DNA of 64,000 nt, from NCBI RefSeq assembly GCF_003573695.1, contig NC_039363.1, forward strand, positions 125,967,302 to 126,031,301. The letters are read 5' to 3'. The translations under genes and the position numbers were made by a program. Origin of the DNA: Papaver somniferum (Eukaryota > Streptophyta > Magnoliopsida > Ranunculales > Papaveraceae). Below are positions 1-11,673 of this stretch, piece by piece. The notes under the pieces were generated by a model, which was given only the letters and a program-made list of their open reading frames with translations, searched no databases and was not told the DNA's origin. Numbering within the stretch: position 1 is the stretch's first letter; each line of letters starts with the position of its first letter.

Positions 1-417
1 ACCCTTGAAATTCACCATGAGATCTAGAAATTGGAAGAGGAGACAAGAGGAAATCACTTACTTGGAATGAACTTTGAACACCCCTTTTCTTATTTTTCTC
101 CAAGGAAGATTTGATGGAGAAAATTCGTGAACCCTAGAAAGTTCACGTACGCGGACTGATGGGAGGAAGAAGAAGGTACGCGTACTTCTTCTTTTATATG
201 CCCACTAATGGGCTTGGACCCGTTTAGGAACCGCGACCCACCAAAGGAATGTGGGATTTTCTTTGATGTTCACACACCAAGGTTGTGCATCCGGAGAAAG
301 CATAATTTGTGAGAAAGCTCTTTAGAACATGATGATATGTTCAACCAAACTGTACACACAACAAACCATTTCTTACCCCATCTCAAGATACATACAAATG
401 GGGTAGTGCCAGTCTTG
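1..417. other. Internal sequence of outer copia element, no gene seen
   Basis: This lies downstream, in minus-strand sense, of the unrecognised ORF at 418-1002 and should belong to the same outer copia element. It holds a short stretch near 140-200 with ACGTACGCGGACT-like words that also occur in LTRs of this window. I see no reading frame with a recognisable product. Confidence 0.35.
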
Positions 418-1002
418 TTACCAAGAGGCATGATGTCCAGAAGAATCCTCATGCAACATTTCTGGTTGATATTTGTGAGCAGTCCCAGTGATATAATCAA
501 AGTAATGATGATAATCAGGGTTGTCAGAGCTTTCTATCTTCCTTTTCACATGACTAGAAAGAAGATTCTTCTGATATCTTGACCTTGTGTCAAAAACATG
601 AGAACCTGTATTGGATCTACTTGTGTTTACAACATATTCAGTTCGTACATCATTATTCCATAGTTTTACATGTACAAAACTTTTATCGGGTCGATTCTTA
701 AACTTAACAGAATTAAGTTTTTCTAAGAATCTAAAAACGCTTTCAAAAGCTCTAAATAGATCTTTTTCAATTGATCCATTACGATAGTATTTCTCAAAAA
801 GATTAAGAGTTAATATAGTGAGAGTCCATATCTTTGAGCGTAACGAACGTCTTCTCAATCTTCCCTTCTTTTTAATTTTTCCTTTAGATTGTTTCTCATC
901 ATCTAAGTTTTCCAAGATCTTAGATGAAATAAGATTATCATGAGAAACCAGAGGTTTTTTCCATAATAATCTTTGAAATTTTTTTAAGGATTTCTGGCGT
1001 GC
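418..1002 (-). pseudogene. Unrecognised ORF of outer copia element, split by the gypsy insertion
   Basis: On the minus strand an open frame runs from 1002 to a stop at 418, about 195 codons. If the gypsy element and one copy of its GTTAC duplication are left out, the frame extends a further dozen or so codons into 21389-21428 without a stop. It starts right after a copia primer-binding site and a leader like that of the inner copia element, where gag would be expected. It does not look like a UBN2-type gag and has no CCHC knuckle. The first third is very basic (KGKIKKKGRLRRRSLRSK); the rest is mixed, with a histidine- and tyrosine-rich stretch near the end (YHHYFDYITG). No upstream ATG is visible in frame, so the protein may be spliced, use another start, or be decayed. 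I do not recognise the family. Confidence 0.4.
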
Positions 1003-1007
1003 GTTAC
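1003..1007. repeat. Target-site duplication GTTAC, left copy (gypsy element)
   Basis: GTTAC directly precedes the TG start of the left gypsy LTR. The same five bases follow the CA end of the right LTR at 21384-21388. A 5-bp duplication is normal for LTR retrotransposons. Confidence 0.93.
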
Positions 1008-1625
1008 TGATAAGTCCATAATTCCTATGATTTTAGTGTCCATTCCATACTTGTTTTAGCTATTATTCTTGCATATTTTCGTATTATTACTTTGGTTTTC
1101 TCTTATTTGTCTCAATTAGGTGAATCATCCAAAAAGGAGCTACAAAGTGCTGAAAATATCTATGAAGAGAAGTATTCCAAGCATCCAAGTGCCCAAGCCC
1201 AAGAGAAGTGGAAGAAGTGCGACGAAAAGGAGCAAAACACACATAATCAAGAGAAGGGCCAAAGACCGATCTTAACTCATTCAAATTAATGATTTCTAGT
1301 CATAATCTTTAATAGAATTTAAATATAAAAATAATTCAAAAAGAATGAGGTCATTCCGAGTTCGGATGAAGAAGTTGTGGCCAAAACAATCTCTTATTGA
1401 ATACCAAAGACAGTGAAGTCTGCGAACTAGGTTCACATACCGGGTTCGCAGACTTAATTCCGAAAATTTCTGCTGGATTTTGAAGTTCGCGGACTGGGTT
1501 CGTGCACTTATCAAATGGGAAACGTGTATTCACTCCTTGGAAGACCTAAGGGCACGTTTGGATTCGTTATTTCGGGTCGGGTTCTTGAACCAAACTAAAT
1601 ACGTGAAGGCCAACCAATGTAAACC

Positions 1626-1633
1626 TATAAAAA
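1626..1633 (+). promoter_or_regulatory. TATA box of left gypsy LTR
   Basis: TATAAAAA lies in the same place in both LTRs (20448-20455 on the right), about 620 bases into the LTR. It is the likely core promoter for the gypsy transcript. Confidence 0.5.
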
Positions 1634-2382
1634 GGTGTTAGGTTATGTGAAATAGGATCACATCATCAAGAGGTCCCGAAATTGTTAGGGTTTAGAGAGA
1701 AGAAACATCATACGGAGCGATTATCGATCGTAACGTTATCTCTTTACTTTTCTCATATATATATCATGGATGTTTCTACATCCATGAGTAGATAAACACC
1801 TATTGATTGAGGATGAATTCTAAGTTGTAAACAAGATTTGAGTTATTATATTAATCTACTTTGAAGTTCTTCATATGATTATCGTCTGCCTATACTGTTA
1901 TGAAAATTGATGATTGATTGATAGATTGTTTAGGTGGCAAACTAAATTGATTTGTTGATTCAGTCTGTTGCTAGTATTGAGTTAGGAGATAAGTAATCGT
2001 CGAATAACTTGTACACAAATAGAGAACAGAAAACCTTGCAGAGAGATTATGTGGAGCGATTGTGTGTATAAACAACACTAAAAAGTGGACCGTGATGTAA
2101 GAGTCTAACTAGTAGGATCAATCTATAAATTCACAAAAGATAAATCATTCGATTGGATTACACCTTGAGTGATCTACTACTTGGTGGTTCGTTGAATATA
2201 ATCTGGTAGGCGAGAACTTCCGTATCCAGTGATGTAAGGAATTTAGGGGATAACACTGATCTAGCTGTTATTCCACGGTTGGTGATAATCTATGATTAAC
2301 GACAAGTAGGAAACTATAATAACTCATTGACGGTTTATTAACGAAGAAGGATTCCTCGATCATATCTCTCTCTATTGATTAC

Positions 2383-2387
2383 AATAC
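2383..2387. repeat. Target-site duplication AATAC, left copy (inner copia)
   Basis: AATAC precedes the inner copia element at 2388 and recurs at 11252-11256 directly after it. The uninterrupted right gypsy LTR has a single AATAC at the matching place, near 21199-21203. Confidence 0.92.
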
Positions 2388-4823
2388 TGAAAAAGCGGGG
2401 GTCTAACAACACCACCCAATATTTCGCTTAGCAATCTGTATGGACTAACTCCGAAATACTATCTAGAGAATCAACTAGACAGTCAGAATGAATCTAGGTA
2501 AAAGTATCTCAAGGAGTTAATATCTCTCTCTTGTTTTGATTTACTCGAGCTAATACAAATCAGCGAGTCTTTAATCAAACACAAGGAATAACTTGGATGG
2601 TACCAAAGACCAATATCCAAGGATCAATCAATGACAATCAACAACCAAAGGTTGGATTACTCTAATTGATGATCTAATGCACAACCTGTATTATTTCTAT
2701 TATAAAGATAAAACAATATAATGCGGAAATTGAAATAACACAGATACCAGAAATTTTGTTAACGAGGAAACCGCAAATGCAGAAAAACCCCGGGACCTAG
2801 TTCAGATTGAATACACACTGTATTAAGCCGCTACAGACACTAGCCTACTCCAAGCTAACTTCGGACTGGACTGTAGTTGAACCCCAATCAGTCTCCCACT
2901 GATCCAAGGTACAGTTGTACTCCCTACGCCTCTGATCCCAACAGGATACTGCGCACTTGATTCCCTTAGCTGATCTCACCCACAACTAAGAGTTGTTATG
3001 ACCCAAAATCGCAGGCTTTGACAATAAACAAATCTGTCTCACACAGACAAGTCTATCAAAGGATCAATCTGTCTCCGACAGAAAAACCCTAAAGGTTTTG
3101 TTCCGTCTTTTGATAATAATCAAGGTGAACAGGAACCAATTGATAATCCGGTCTTATATTCCCGAAGAACAGCCTAGAGTTATCAATCACCTCACAACAA
3201 TCTTAATCGTATGGTAACGAAAAAAGATGTTGCGGAATCACAAACAATGAGACGAAGATGTTTGTGATTACTTTTTATATCTTGCCTATCGGAGATATCA
3301 ATCTCAAGCCAATCAATCTGATTGTACTCGTGCGATAGAAGATGCAAGATCAGATCACACAACTACGATAAAAGTAGTATCGGTCTGGCTTCACAATCCC
3401 AATGAAGTCTTTAAGTCGTTAACCTGGTTTTAGAAGAAGAAAACCAAAGGTTAAAGGAGAACCGACTCTAGCACGCAAACTAGTATCATAGGTAAGGTGT
3501 GGGGATTAGTTTTGCAGAGTTGCTAGATATCCTCTTATATAGTCTTTCAAATCAGGGTTTCGCCTGGTCACAAAGCAAACAATATCCACCATTAGATGAA
3601 AACCTGATTTAGATTCAAGCTAATATTTATCAACCGTTAGATCGAAAACTTATCTAGTTATACACAAATGAAATGCATTCTTTTAGGTTTGTTAACCGTA
3701 CCCAAACGTGTACATTGTTGGTTCAATAATAGGTAACCAAAAGGTTAGCCATATGAGAATTTCATACCAACCATATTCTTCTTCACCATAACTAGTTCAA
3801 ATGACTCAAATGAACTAGTTAGAGAGTTGTTCAATTGCAAGGAAATATTATGTACTACACAAGACACAATTGAAGCAAAGATGATTTGATTCACTCAAAT
3901 CAGTTCATGAACTTTTATAGCCACGGTTTGCACACTGCATTCCTTAATCTTTTTAAGTTTAAGTTCAGAAATCATCTTCAGATATATAACCTTCTCAAGT
4001 TCGCAGACTAGGTTCGCGGACTTAAGTTACCGGGCAGAGTTTACAAACTTCAGCATAAATTCTCGGGTTTGAGAACTTCGCCGGTTCGCGGACTTGGTTC
4101 GGGGACGTAAGTAGTTTTTCAACTCCAGCAGAAATTATCGGGTTTGAGAACTTTGGCAGTTCGCGGACTTGGCTCACGCCATTCTTCCGGTTCTCTTGAT
4201 CAACAAAGTTCACAAACTTTGGTTCAAGGAATAGGACTTATACATAAATGTGTTTCCACAACAATGCTTATGTCCACCAATTTTTATGTAATCTAAACTC
4301 TCATTTCAATCATTGAAACATTCTTAGAGGACGTTATACAGTTGTTACACCATTTCTCGTCAAAGCAATTTTCAAGATGATTGAAACATATCATGACTTT
4401 CGTCACTAGGTAAAGATAAACTTGATCGAAACGAAAAGTTTACCACACATATTTCGAGATATAGATAGGAGAGGTATACTCGGCTCAAAATACCAAATGT
4501 GTAATCAAAGTCTATATATATATATATAGCATACGACTTCTTGTCTCAAAGAGTAGGAGATAGAGTAGATATACTTTTGAGTGATAGATAAGTTCAAGTC
4601 TTCACATACCTTTTTGTCGAGAAGTTCCACCGGTTCCTTGAGTAGTTATTCTACTTGTATGATGAATCGCCATGAAGTCCTTGAACTCAACTACACTTTC
4701 TATCCTAGTCCGAGACTTGGATATAATAGACTAGAAATTAAGAATTATAGTTTTGATCACTAACATTGACAAACATGCTTGAGATAGCAACGCATGCGAG
4801 TTCGACCGAGCAATGCTCTAACA
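2388..4823 (-). repeat. 3' LTR of inner copia derivative
   Basis: In minus-strand sense it begins TGTTAGAGCATTGC and ends GCTTTTTCA. It is highly similar to 8818-11251 along its full length. It contains the repeated TTCGCGGACT words near 4000-4180. Confidence 0.93.
3534..3542 (-). promoter_or_regulatory. TATA box in inner copia 3' LTR
   Basis: CTATATAAG on the minus strand is conserved at 9964-9972 in the partner LTR and at 33647-33655 in the plus-facing solo LTR. Conservation between independent copies supports a core-promoter role. Confidence 0.5.
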
Positions 4824-4838
4824 ATCTCCCCCTTTGTC
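4824..4838 (-). promoter_or_regulatory. Polypurine tract of inner copia derivative
   Basis: On the minus strand GACAAAGGGGGAGAT abuts the TG start of the 3' LTR, the position where plus-strand DNA synthesis is primed. Confidence 0.75.
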
Positions 4839-6524
4839 AATTTCAGTGACAAAACTATCAATACATATGGAATACAAAAAAGATAAAGAAACTTTAGTAG
4901 CTCCTATTCCACATGTCTAATCTTCAACATTCCTCGAAATCTTCGTCACTTCCAAGTACTCCAATGATCCCAAAGGTTGTAAGTTTAGCATCACCGTTGT
5001 TGAAGATCTGTAGCTATAACAATGAGAAAGCATCAGTCTCGATTATTGTTATACAATGTCATAGTATTATTACACAGCGTCAAAGTCCAATTTTATCACA
5101 ACTTCAACAATAATACTATGGTGATATGTATCACTCCCCCTTAGTCAATACTCCATCTCACATGGAAACTACTCCCCCTTACACAATGATCCGTAAACCA
5201 TATGTATTTGTAGTGTGAACTACATATTAATTCTCCTCCTTTTTGTCGATAAAATTGGCAAAGGTACAAGGACGGGATCATAATGAAATTTCCGAAAGAG
5301 ACATTTCATGACTAAAAGAAAAACAATACATACCAACTAATTTAGATGCAATCATAAAGCCGAAGCTAAATGCATTCATCAAGGAGTTTAAAGATACAAG
5401 ATAACCCCTCTAAAATTCCAAAGCCGCACACCCCTCAAGATATGACCATTAAGCACAAGTTCAAAAGAACTCTCCCCCATTTGATGTCATTTCCAAGGGA
5501 AAAACAAGAGCGACCTTAATTTCAAAAGAAAAGAAGGATTTTTATTGGACATCGAAAACCATGAGAATGATTTTCTATATCCAAAAACTCAATAAAATTA
5601 ATCACAAGTAAACCCATGATTAATTTAATCGTAATACACAACCAAATTAAACACAAAAAGTGATCAATTCAATTTATTGTGCTCAACATAAGACAACTTA
5701 CGGAGCTACGACTAAGTTAATCATAAGATAATGATTAGCTTAACCGTTCATATACTCAACACAAGAAAACCTTATGGAGTCACGAAAATACTCAACTAGA
5801 TTAATTACAAGAGAACCCATAATTAATCTAATTGGAATACACAACCAAACTAATTACAAAAGTAATCAATTTAATTGTCATTTGTTTTCCTCGACGTAAG
5901 AATACTTACGGAGCAATAACTAAATAACTAAACAATATGATTAATTTTGGTTCAATATGCTCGATATAACATATCTGACGGAACAACAACTAAGCTAAAA
6001 AATCAACTTGGTTGTATAGTTCTCAACATAAGATACATTACAGAGCCTCACAGTAATACATAAAATATGGATCAGGGATGATCAATATTGCGGAATACAC
6101 AAGGATTCATTCTATCTTCAATCGTTATCTGCATAACGATATTAATAGACATAATCCTTGAAAACAAAAGATTTTAACCTATATTCCATCAAATAATGGA
6201 CGATATAGGCTTAACTTTTGTATTTGTCAAAAGTCCATTCATTCTTTTACCAGTGCGTGAATACCGAACACGAAGACTTTACTTTTGACAAAGTATGGGA
6301 GAAATATAGTTCACAGACGTAAACACCAATCCCATAACAAAATTGCAATATAACAAATCATAAAGATTAAATACTGCAAAACATCATCCTCCAAATATTT
6401 TTAGAATTTAATACCAATAAACCTAAAAAGGAACAAGAAGATGAAAATAATAGCTATGTGTAGTCACAATCATTGCTATTCCAAGCACTATTTATTCTTC
6501 CAACTAAACCAAAAAGAAGACATA
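4839..6524 (-). other. Internal region of copia derivative without genes
   Basis: This stretch is AT-rich and has no long ORF where pol would stand in a full copia element. On the minus strand it has further AAGGGGGAGT-like purine tracts near 5133-5143, 5170-5181 and 5472-5480, resembling the polypurine tract at the LTR border. Confidence 0.5.
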
Positions 6525-6890
6525 CTAGGCAACAATATCTTTGAGAAATTCCTTATCATTCCCGAACTCCTTGTCGTCAACAACCATTGGAATATAAGGT
6601 TCGTGGAGGAAGGAGTCAATACCAACAAACCGTCTTGGCTGATGATGTCGAAACAGGGCCTTATGAATTTCCAAAGATCTTAAAACGCAAGCCTTTATTT
6701 CACTAATCTCCTTTCTTACTTCCTTCAACTCATCAAGAACATTGGAAAACTTATGAGAGTTAGAAGGGACAGCCCTTGGCTTTCTTGTATTCCACCTCTT
6801 TCTTTTCAAAGAAGGAGTTACTGGAGATTTCTCATTTTCCTTGATTGATGGCTTAACAATCATATTGACTTCTTTTCCATCCAAAGACAT
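6525..6890 (-). CDS. Small second ORF of copia derivative, unknown function
   Basis: This is an intact 121-codon frame with an ATG at 6890, about 300 bases downstream of gag. The N-terminal third is basic with a nuclear-signal-like run (KRKRWNTRKPR, about residues 30-40). The middle (about residues 50-75, LDELKEVRKEISEIKACV) has heptad spacing that suggests a short coiled coil. The C-terminal part is acidic. It is not protease, integrase or reverse transcriptase, and I do not recognise it. It has stayed open while the gag upstream gained two stops, which may reflect selection or only its shorter length. Confidence 0.5.
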   Translation of the reverse strand: MSLDGKEVNMIVKPSIKENEKSPVTPSLKRKRWNTRKPRAVPSNSHKFSNVLDELKEVRKEISEIKACVLRSLEIHKALFRHHQPRRFVGIDSFLHEPYIPMVVDDKEFGNDKEFLKDIVA

Positions 6891-7197
6891 GATGCTTAGA
6901 GAAAAGTTATAAACAACTGGTTTTTGTGAGTGGAATTCACAATCTCATCAAGCAGTCTTAAGATATAAAAGATATAAGAGAGGGAAAAAGGAATGTAGGG
7001 TTCACAACCTTTAAACAGGTTCGTGGACGCCCAACTCTAAACTCTATAAAGAGTATAATTATCGATAATAACCCTTTCTTTTATTTTAGTAGACAAACAA
7101 CTAAGAAAAAAAGATAAACTTTTCCTAAAGCCTGATTGGTACACAACCTTGTCTATTTTGATCAGGCACATGAGACAAGATTTACCTAACAACACAA

Positions 7198-8751
7198 TCA
7201 ATTTGTGTTGTGGTGAGCAAAAATTTGTCCACCATTTTCCTCTAGAGAGGAATCCTCAGACTTCTGTCTATCAAAGCGATTTGACCATACTTTCTTTTCT
7301 AATAGTCTTACTTTGTCTTTGGAAACCAACTTCTTAAACGAAGACAAAATCCTACATACCTTAGCAGTCTTCTGAGCAAGTTTAAGATTTCTTTCCAATC
7401 GATTTGCTCTTCGTTGAAGTTTGTTGGCGTGCCTCACTTGATGTTTGTACTTGTAAAATCTTGATAGTTCATGACCCTTCTGAGAACAAAATGAGCACGT
7501 CAAACTTGGGTAATATTCAAGCATCTGTGGTGTGAAAGCAGCCAGACACATAGTAGATCCTGAAACATTACAACCAGAGTTTCCAAAGGATGGGTCAATT
7601 GATTCTTCAAGCTTGATTGGATTCTCTTCTTCACCGAAACCATCAAGGTTGATATATGTATTGCTACAATTATCAAAATCAATGTTTTCACATAGAAGAC
7701 CAACACTTGATTTCCTATCTTCATCAGAATCATAGATCTCAGACATCTCATCAAGTGTTACACCAAGACCTTTGTTCCCACTGTATTTTCTACGATTTGG
7801 GCACTCGTTTGAAAAATGACCAAAACCTTTACACTTAAAGTACTGTGGCATATCCTTGTCGTCAGCATCCCTGTTTTTAGGAGGGACGCGATTGTGAAGT
7901 TTATCTGACGACCTAGGTTTGTCTCTTGAAAACCGTTTACTTCTCTTCAATAGAAGATCCCTAAACTTTCTGGTGATCAAGGAGACTGATTTGTCAAGAT
8001 CTTCATCCGAAAAATCACCCTCAGACTGATCATCCTCGGAAACATAAACACTTTTACTTTTATCAAGTAACTTAATGTTCTTCTGTGCTTTAAAGGCAAC
8101 ATCCTTTCCGATTTTGGATGTATGCTCATGATCAAAGATCTTTAGCTTTCCAACCAATGTATTTCTGGAAAGATTATCAAGGTTATTTCCCTCAACGATG
8201 GCATGCTTTTTAGACTCGTATCTAGATGGCAGCGATCTGAGAATTTTCATCACAATGTCCTTTTCAGGAATAGTCTTACCCAATGCAAAAGATGCATTAA
8301 CAATTTCAGACACTTTGTGATTAAACTCATCAAATGTATCTTCATCTGCAATACGAAGGTTCTCCCAATCGGAATTAAGGTGTTGAAGCCTAGCTTCCTT
8401 TTCACTGGAGTTACCTTCAAATATGGTTTCTAAGATATCTCAAGCATCTTTAGACCTAGTGCAATTTGACACATGGTGATGAAGATTTATGGTAATGGCA
8501 TGTATGATGGCATTCAAACCGTCGGAATTTTTCTTTGCAGCAAGTATCTCGCCAAGATTATATTCACCAATATTTTTGGGAACGTTTACATCTCCAACTG
8601 CCACAACGAGAGCATCATAGACATTAACAACATATACCCATGATTGAAAATCACGCGCTTGAATAAAAGCTCGCATAGCAATTTTCCACCATAACTAATT
8701 AGAGCCATCGAATACTGGTGGTATGTTAATAGAGATAGCACCTCTGTCCAT
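7198..8751 (-). pseudogene. Copia-type gag (UBN2 family) with two in-frame stops
   Basis: The frame starts with ATG at 8751, about 66 bases after the primer-binding site, and ends at 7198 (518 codons). The early part reads like the usual copia gag start (PPVFDGSN, WWKIAMRAFI), followed by the UBN2 core (ILRSLPSRYESKKHAIVE). Two stops interrupt it: TAG at 8697-8695 and TGA at 8442-8440, the second in place of the expected tryptophan of a DAWDILE-like motif. Two CCHC-like knuckles follow. The first has Tyr for its first Cys (YFKCKGFGHFSNEC) and the second has Phe for its last Cys (CSFCSQKGHELSRF). Gag would form the particle and bind RNA. This copy is unlikely to make a full product. Confidence 0.88.
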
Positions 8752-8800
8752 AGAGTCAGATCGCTACAAACACAGACTTGTAAGGTATTAAACGTGTTTG

Positions 8801-8815
8801 CCTGATCTGATACCA
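8801..8815 (-). promoter_or_regulatory. Primer-binding site of inner copia derivative
   Basis: TGGTATCAGATCAGG on the minus strand lies two bases inside the 5' LTR. It differs by one base in its core from TGGTATCAGAGC, the initiator-Met-tRNA-complementary site seen intact in the outer copia element. Confidence 0.8.
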
Positions 8816-8817
8816 AT

Positions 8818-11251
8818 TGAAAAAGCGGGGGTCTAACAACACCACCCAATATTTCGCTTAGCAATTTGTATGGACTAACTCCGAAATACTTTCTAGAGAA
8901 TCAACTAGACAGTCTGACTCAATCTAGGTAAAAGTATCTCAAGGAGTTAATATCTCTCTCTTGTTTTGATTTACTCGATCTAATAGAAATCAGCGAGTCT
9001 TTAATCAAACAAAAGAAATAACTTGGATGGTACCAAAGACTAATATCCAAGAATCAATCAATGACAATCAACAACCAAATGTTGGATTACTCTAATTGAT
9101 GATATAACGCACAACTTGTATTATTTAAATTATAAAGATAAAACAATATAATGCGGAAATTGAAATAACACAGACACCAGAAATTTTGTTAACGAGGAAA
9201 CCGCAAATGCAGAAAAACCCCGGGACTTATTCCAGATTGAACACATACTATATTAAGACGCTACAGACACTAGCCTACTCCAAGCTAACTTCGGACTGGA
9301 CTGTAGTTGAACCCCAATCAATCTCCCACTGATCCAAGGTACAGTTGTACTCCCTACGCCTCTGATCCCAGCAGGATACTGCGCACTTGATTCCCTTAGC
9401 TGATCTCACCCACAACTAAGAGTTGCTACGACCCAAAATTGCAGGCTTTAACAATAAACAAATTTGTCTCACACGGACAAGTCTATCAAAGGATCAATCT
9501 GTCTCCCACAGAAAAACCCTAAAGGTTTTGTTCCGTCTTTTGATAATAATCAAGGTGAACAGGAACCAATTGATAATCCGGTCTTATATTCCTGAAGAAC
9601 AGCCCAGAGTTATCAATCACCTCACAACAATCTTAATCGTATGTTAGCGAAACAAGATGTTGCGGAATCATAAAAAATGAGATAAAGATGTTTGTGATTA
9701 CTTTTTATATCTTGCTTATCGGAGATATCAATCTCAAGCCAATCAATCTGATTGTACTCGTATGATAGAAGATGCAAGATCATATCACACAACTACGATA
9801 AAAGTAGTATCGGTATGGCTTCACAATCCTAATGAAGTCTTTAAGTCGTTAACCTGGTTTTAGAAGAAGAAAACCAAAGGTTAAAGTAGAACCGACTCTA
9901 GAACGCAAACTAGTATCACACGTACGTTGTGGGGATTAGTTTTGCAGAGTTTCTATATGTCCTCTTATATAGTCTTTCAAATCAGGGTTTCGCCTTGGTC
10001 ACAAAGCAAAAAATATCCACCGTTAGATGAAAACCTGATTTAGATTCAAGCTAATATTTCTCAATCATTAATCGAAAACTTAGATTGTTATACACAAATG
10101 AAATGCACGCTTCTAGGTTTTTTAACCGTACCCAAAAGTGTACATTGTTGGTTCAACAATAGTTAACCAAAAGGTTAGCCATATGAGAATTTCATATCAA
10201 CCACGTTCTTCTTCACCATAATTAGTTCAAATGACTTCAAATGAACTAGTTATAGAGTTGTTCAATTGCAAGGAAATCTTATGTACTACACAAGACACAA
10301 TTGAAGCAAAGATAATTTGATTCACTTGAATCGGTTCATGAACTTTTATAGCCACGGTTTGTAAACTGCATTCCTTAGTCTTTTTAAGTTTAAGTTCAGA
10401 AAATATCTTCAGATATATAACCTTCTCAAGTTCGCAGACTAGGTTCACGGATTTAAGTTACCGGGCCAATTTTACAAACTAAAATAGAAATTCTCGGGTT
10501 TGAGAACTTCGCCGGTTCGCGGACTGGGTTCGGGGACGCAAGTAGTTTGTCAACTCCAACAGAAATTATCGGGTTTGAGAACTTTGGCAGTTCGCGGACT
10601 TGGTCCACGCCATTCTTCCGGTTCTCTTGATCAACAAAGTTCACAAACTTTGGTTCAAGGAATAGGACTTATACATAAATGTGTTTCCACAACAATGCTT
10701 ATGTCCACCAATTTTTATGTAATCTAAATTCTCATTTCAATCATTGAAACATTCTTAGAGGACGTTATATAGTTGTTACACCATTTCTCGTCAAAGCAAT
10801 TTTCAAGATGATTGAAACATATCATGACTTTCGTCACATGGTAAAGATAAACTTGATCGAAGCGAAAAGCTTACAAACACATATTTAGAGATATAGATAG
10901 GCGAGTTATACTCGGCTCGGAATACCAAATGTGTATAATCCAAGTATATATATATAGCATACGATTTCTTGTCTCAAAGAGTAGGAGATAGAGTAGATAG
11001 ACTTTTGAGTGATAGATAAGTTAAAGTCTTCACATACCTTTTTGTCGAGAAGTTCCACCGGTTCCTTGAGTAGTTCTTCTTCTTGTATGATGAATCTCCA
11101 TGAAGTCCTTGAGCTCAACTACACTTTCTATCCTAGTCCGAGACTTAGCTATAATAGACTAGAAATCAAGACTTATAGTTTTGATCACTAACATTGACAA
11201 ACATGCTTGAGATAGCAACGCATGCGAGTTCGACCGAGCAATGCTCTAATA
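8818..11251 (-). repeat. 5' LTR of inner copia derivative
   Basis: Partner of 2388-4823. Its outer end reads TATTAGAGC on the minus strand, a point change from the usual TGTTAGAGC start. Confidence 0.93.
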
Positions 11252-11256
11252 AATAC
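11252..11256. repeat. Target-site duplication AATAC, right copy (inner copia)
   Basis: Matches 2383-2387. The gypsy LTR sequence resumes directly after it. Confidence 0.92.
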
Positions 11257-11434
11257 AACTTTATTTTCTTTGATTATTTACTTTGTTCACAATCTAAAAA
11301 CAAAACCCCCTTTTGTGACACTTTGACAACTAAAACTCACTGCTCTTCGTGGGAACGATCCTTACTTCTATTATATTACCAGTTAATTATGTGGAAATCA
11401 GATATTAATTTGATTGCACTTACGACACGCATCA
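11257..11434 (+). repeat. Left gypsy LTR, second part
   Basis: It continues the left LTR after the nested copia element and ends ACGACACGCATCA, matching the right LTR end at 21383. Confidence 0.92.
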
Positions 11435-11439
11435 AATTT

Positions 11440-11457
11440 TGGCGCAGCTGCCGGGGA
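11440..11457 (+). promoter_or_regulatory. Primer-binding site of gypsy element
   Basis: TGGCGCAGCTGCCGGGGA follows the LTR after a short AATTT spacer. This wording is typical of Athila/Tat-type gypsy elements. The tRNA was not identified. Confidence 0.7.
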
Positions 11458-11673
11458 GCAGTCGATAGCTTTAGTTGTTATTTTTATTAGTTTTAATCTT
11501 ATTTTTAGAATTTCTTTTTAGTTTTTAATTTCGTTTTCTAAATTTTTGTTTCCAGGTACTTAATCTCTGGCACCGAAGATTGGGATTATCTGAAGTGCGG
11601 TATTCAAATCCGTAAAGGAACGGTACTTCAAGCGCGTCAGCAAACACAACAAGAAGAACCTTCTACGTCAACA

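Larger units (their letters stand above)
1008..2387 (+). repeat. Left gypsy LTR, first part
   Basis: It matches the right LTR from 19844 onward nearly base for base. It is cut at 2387 by the inner copia element and resumes at 11257. Bases 2383-2387 (AATAC) are the left copy of the copia target duplication. The few differences from the right LTR include an extra 15 bases or so around 1437-1455. Confidence 0.93.
2388..11251 (-). mobile_element. Non-autonomous copia derivative carrying gag only
   Basis: Two same-facing LTRs of 2436 and 2434 bases enclose about 4 kb, and AATAC flanks both ends. In minus-strand sense the order is 5' LTR (11251-8818), a primer-binding site TGGTATCAGATCAGG close to the initiator-Met-tRNA type, gag (8751-7198), a small second ORF (6890-6525), about 1.7 kb without ORFs, a polypurine tract, and the 3' LTR (4823-2388). 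No protease, integrase or reverse transcriptase is present. This is the architecture described as TR-GAG elements, which would need enzymes from a related element. It lies inside the left LTR of the gypsy element and so is younger than it. Confidence 0.92.

Noticed and set aside
1092..1289. 65-codon frame in the gypsy LTR, repeated at 19850-20125
   Set aside because: It is present in both LTRs because LTRs are copies of each other. It has no known domain and no sign of selection visible here.
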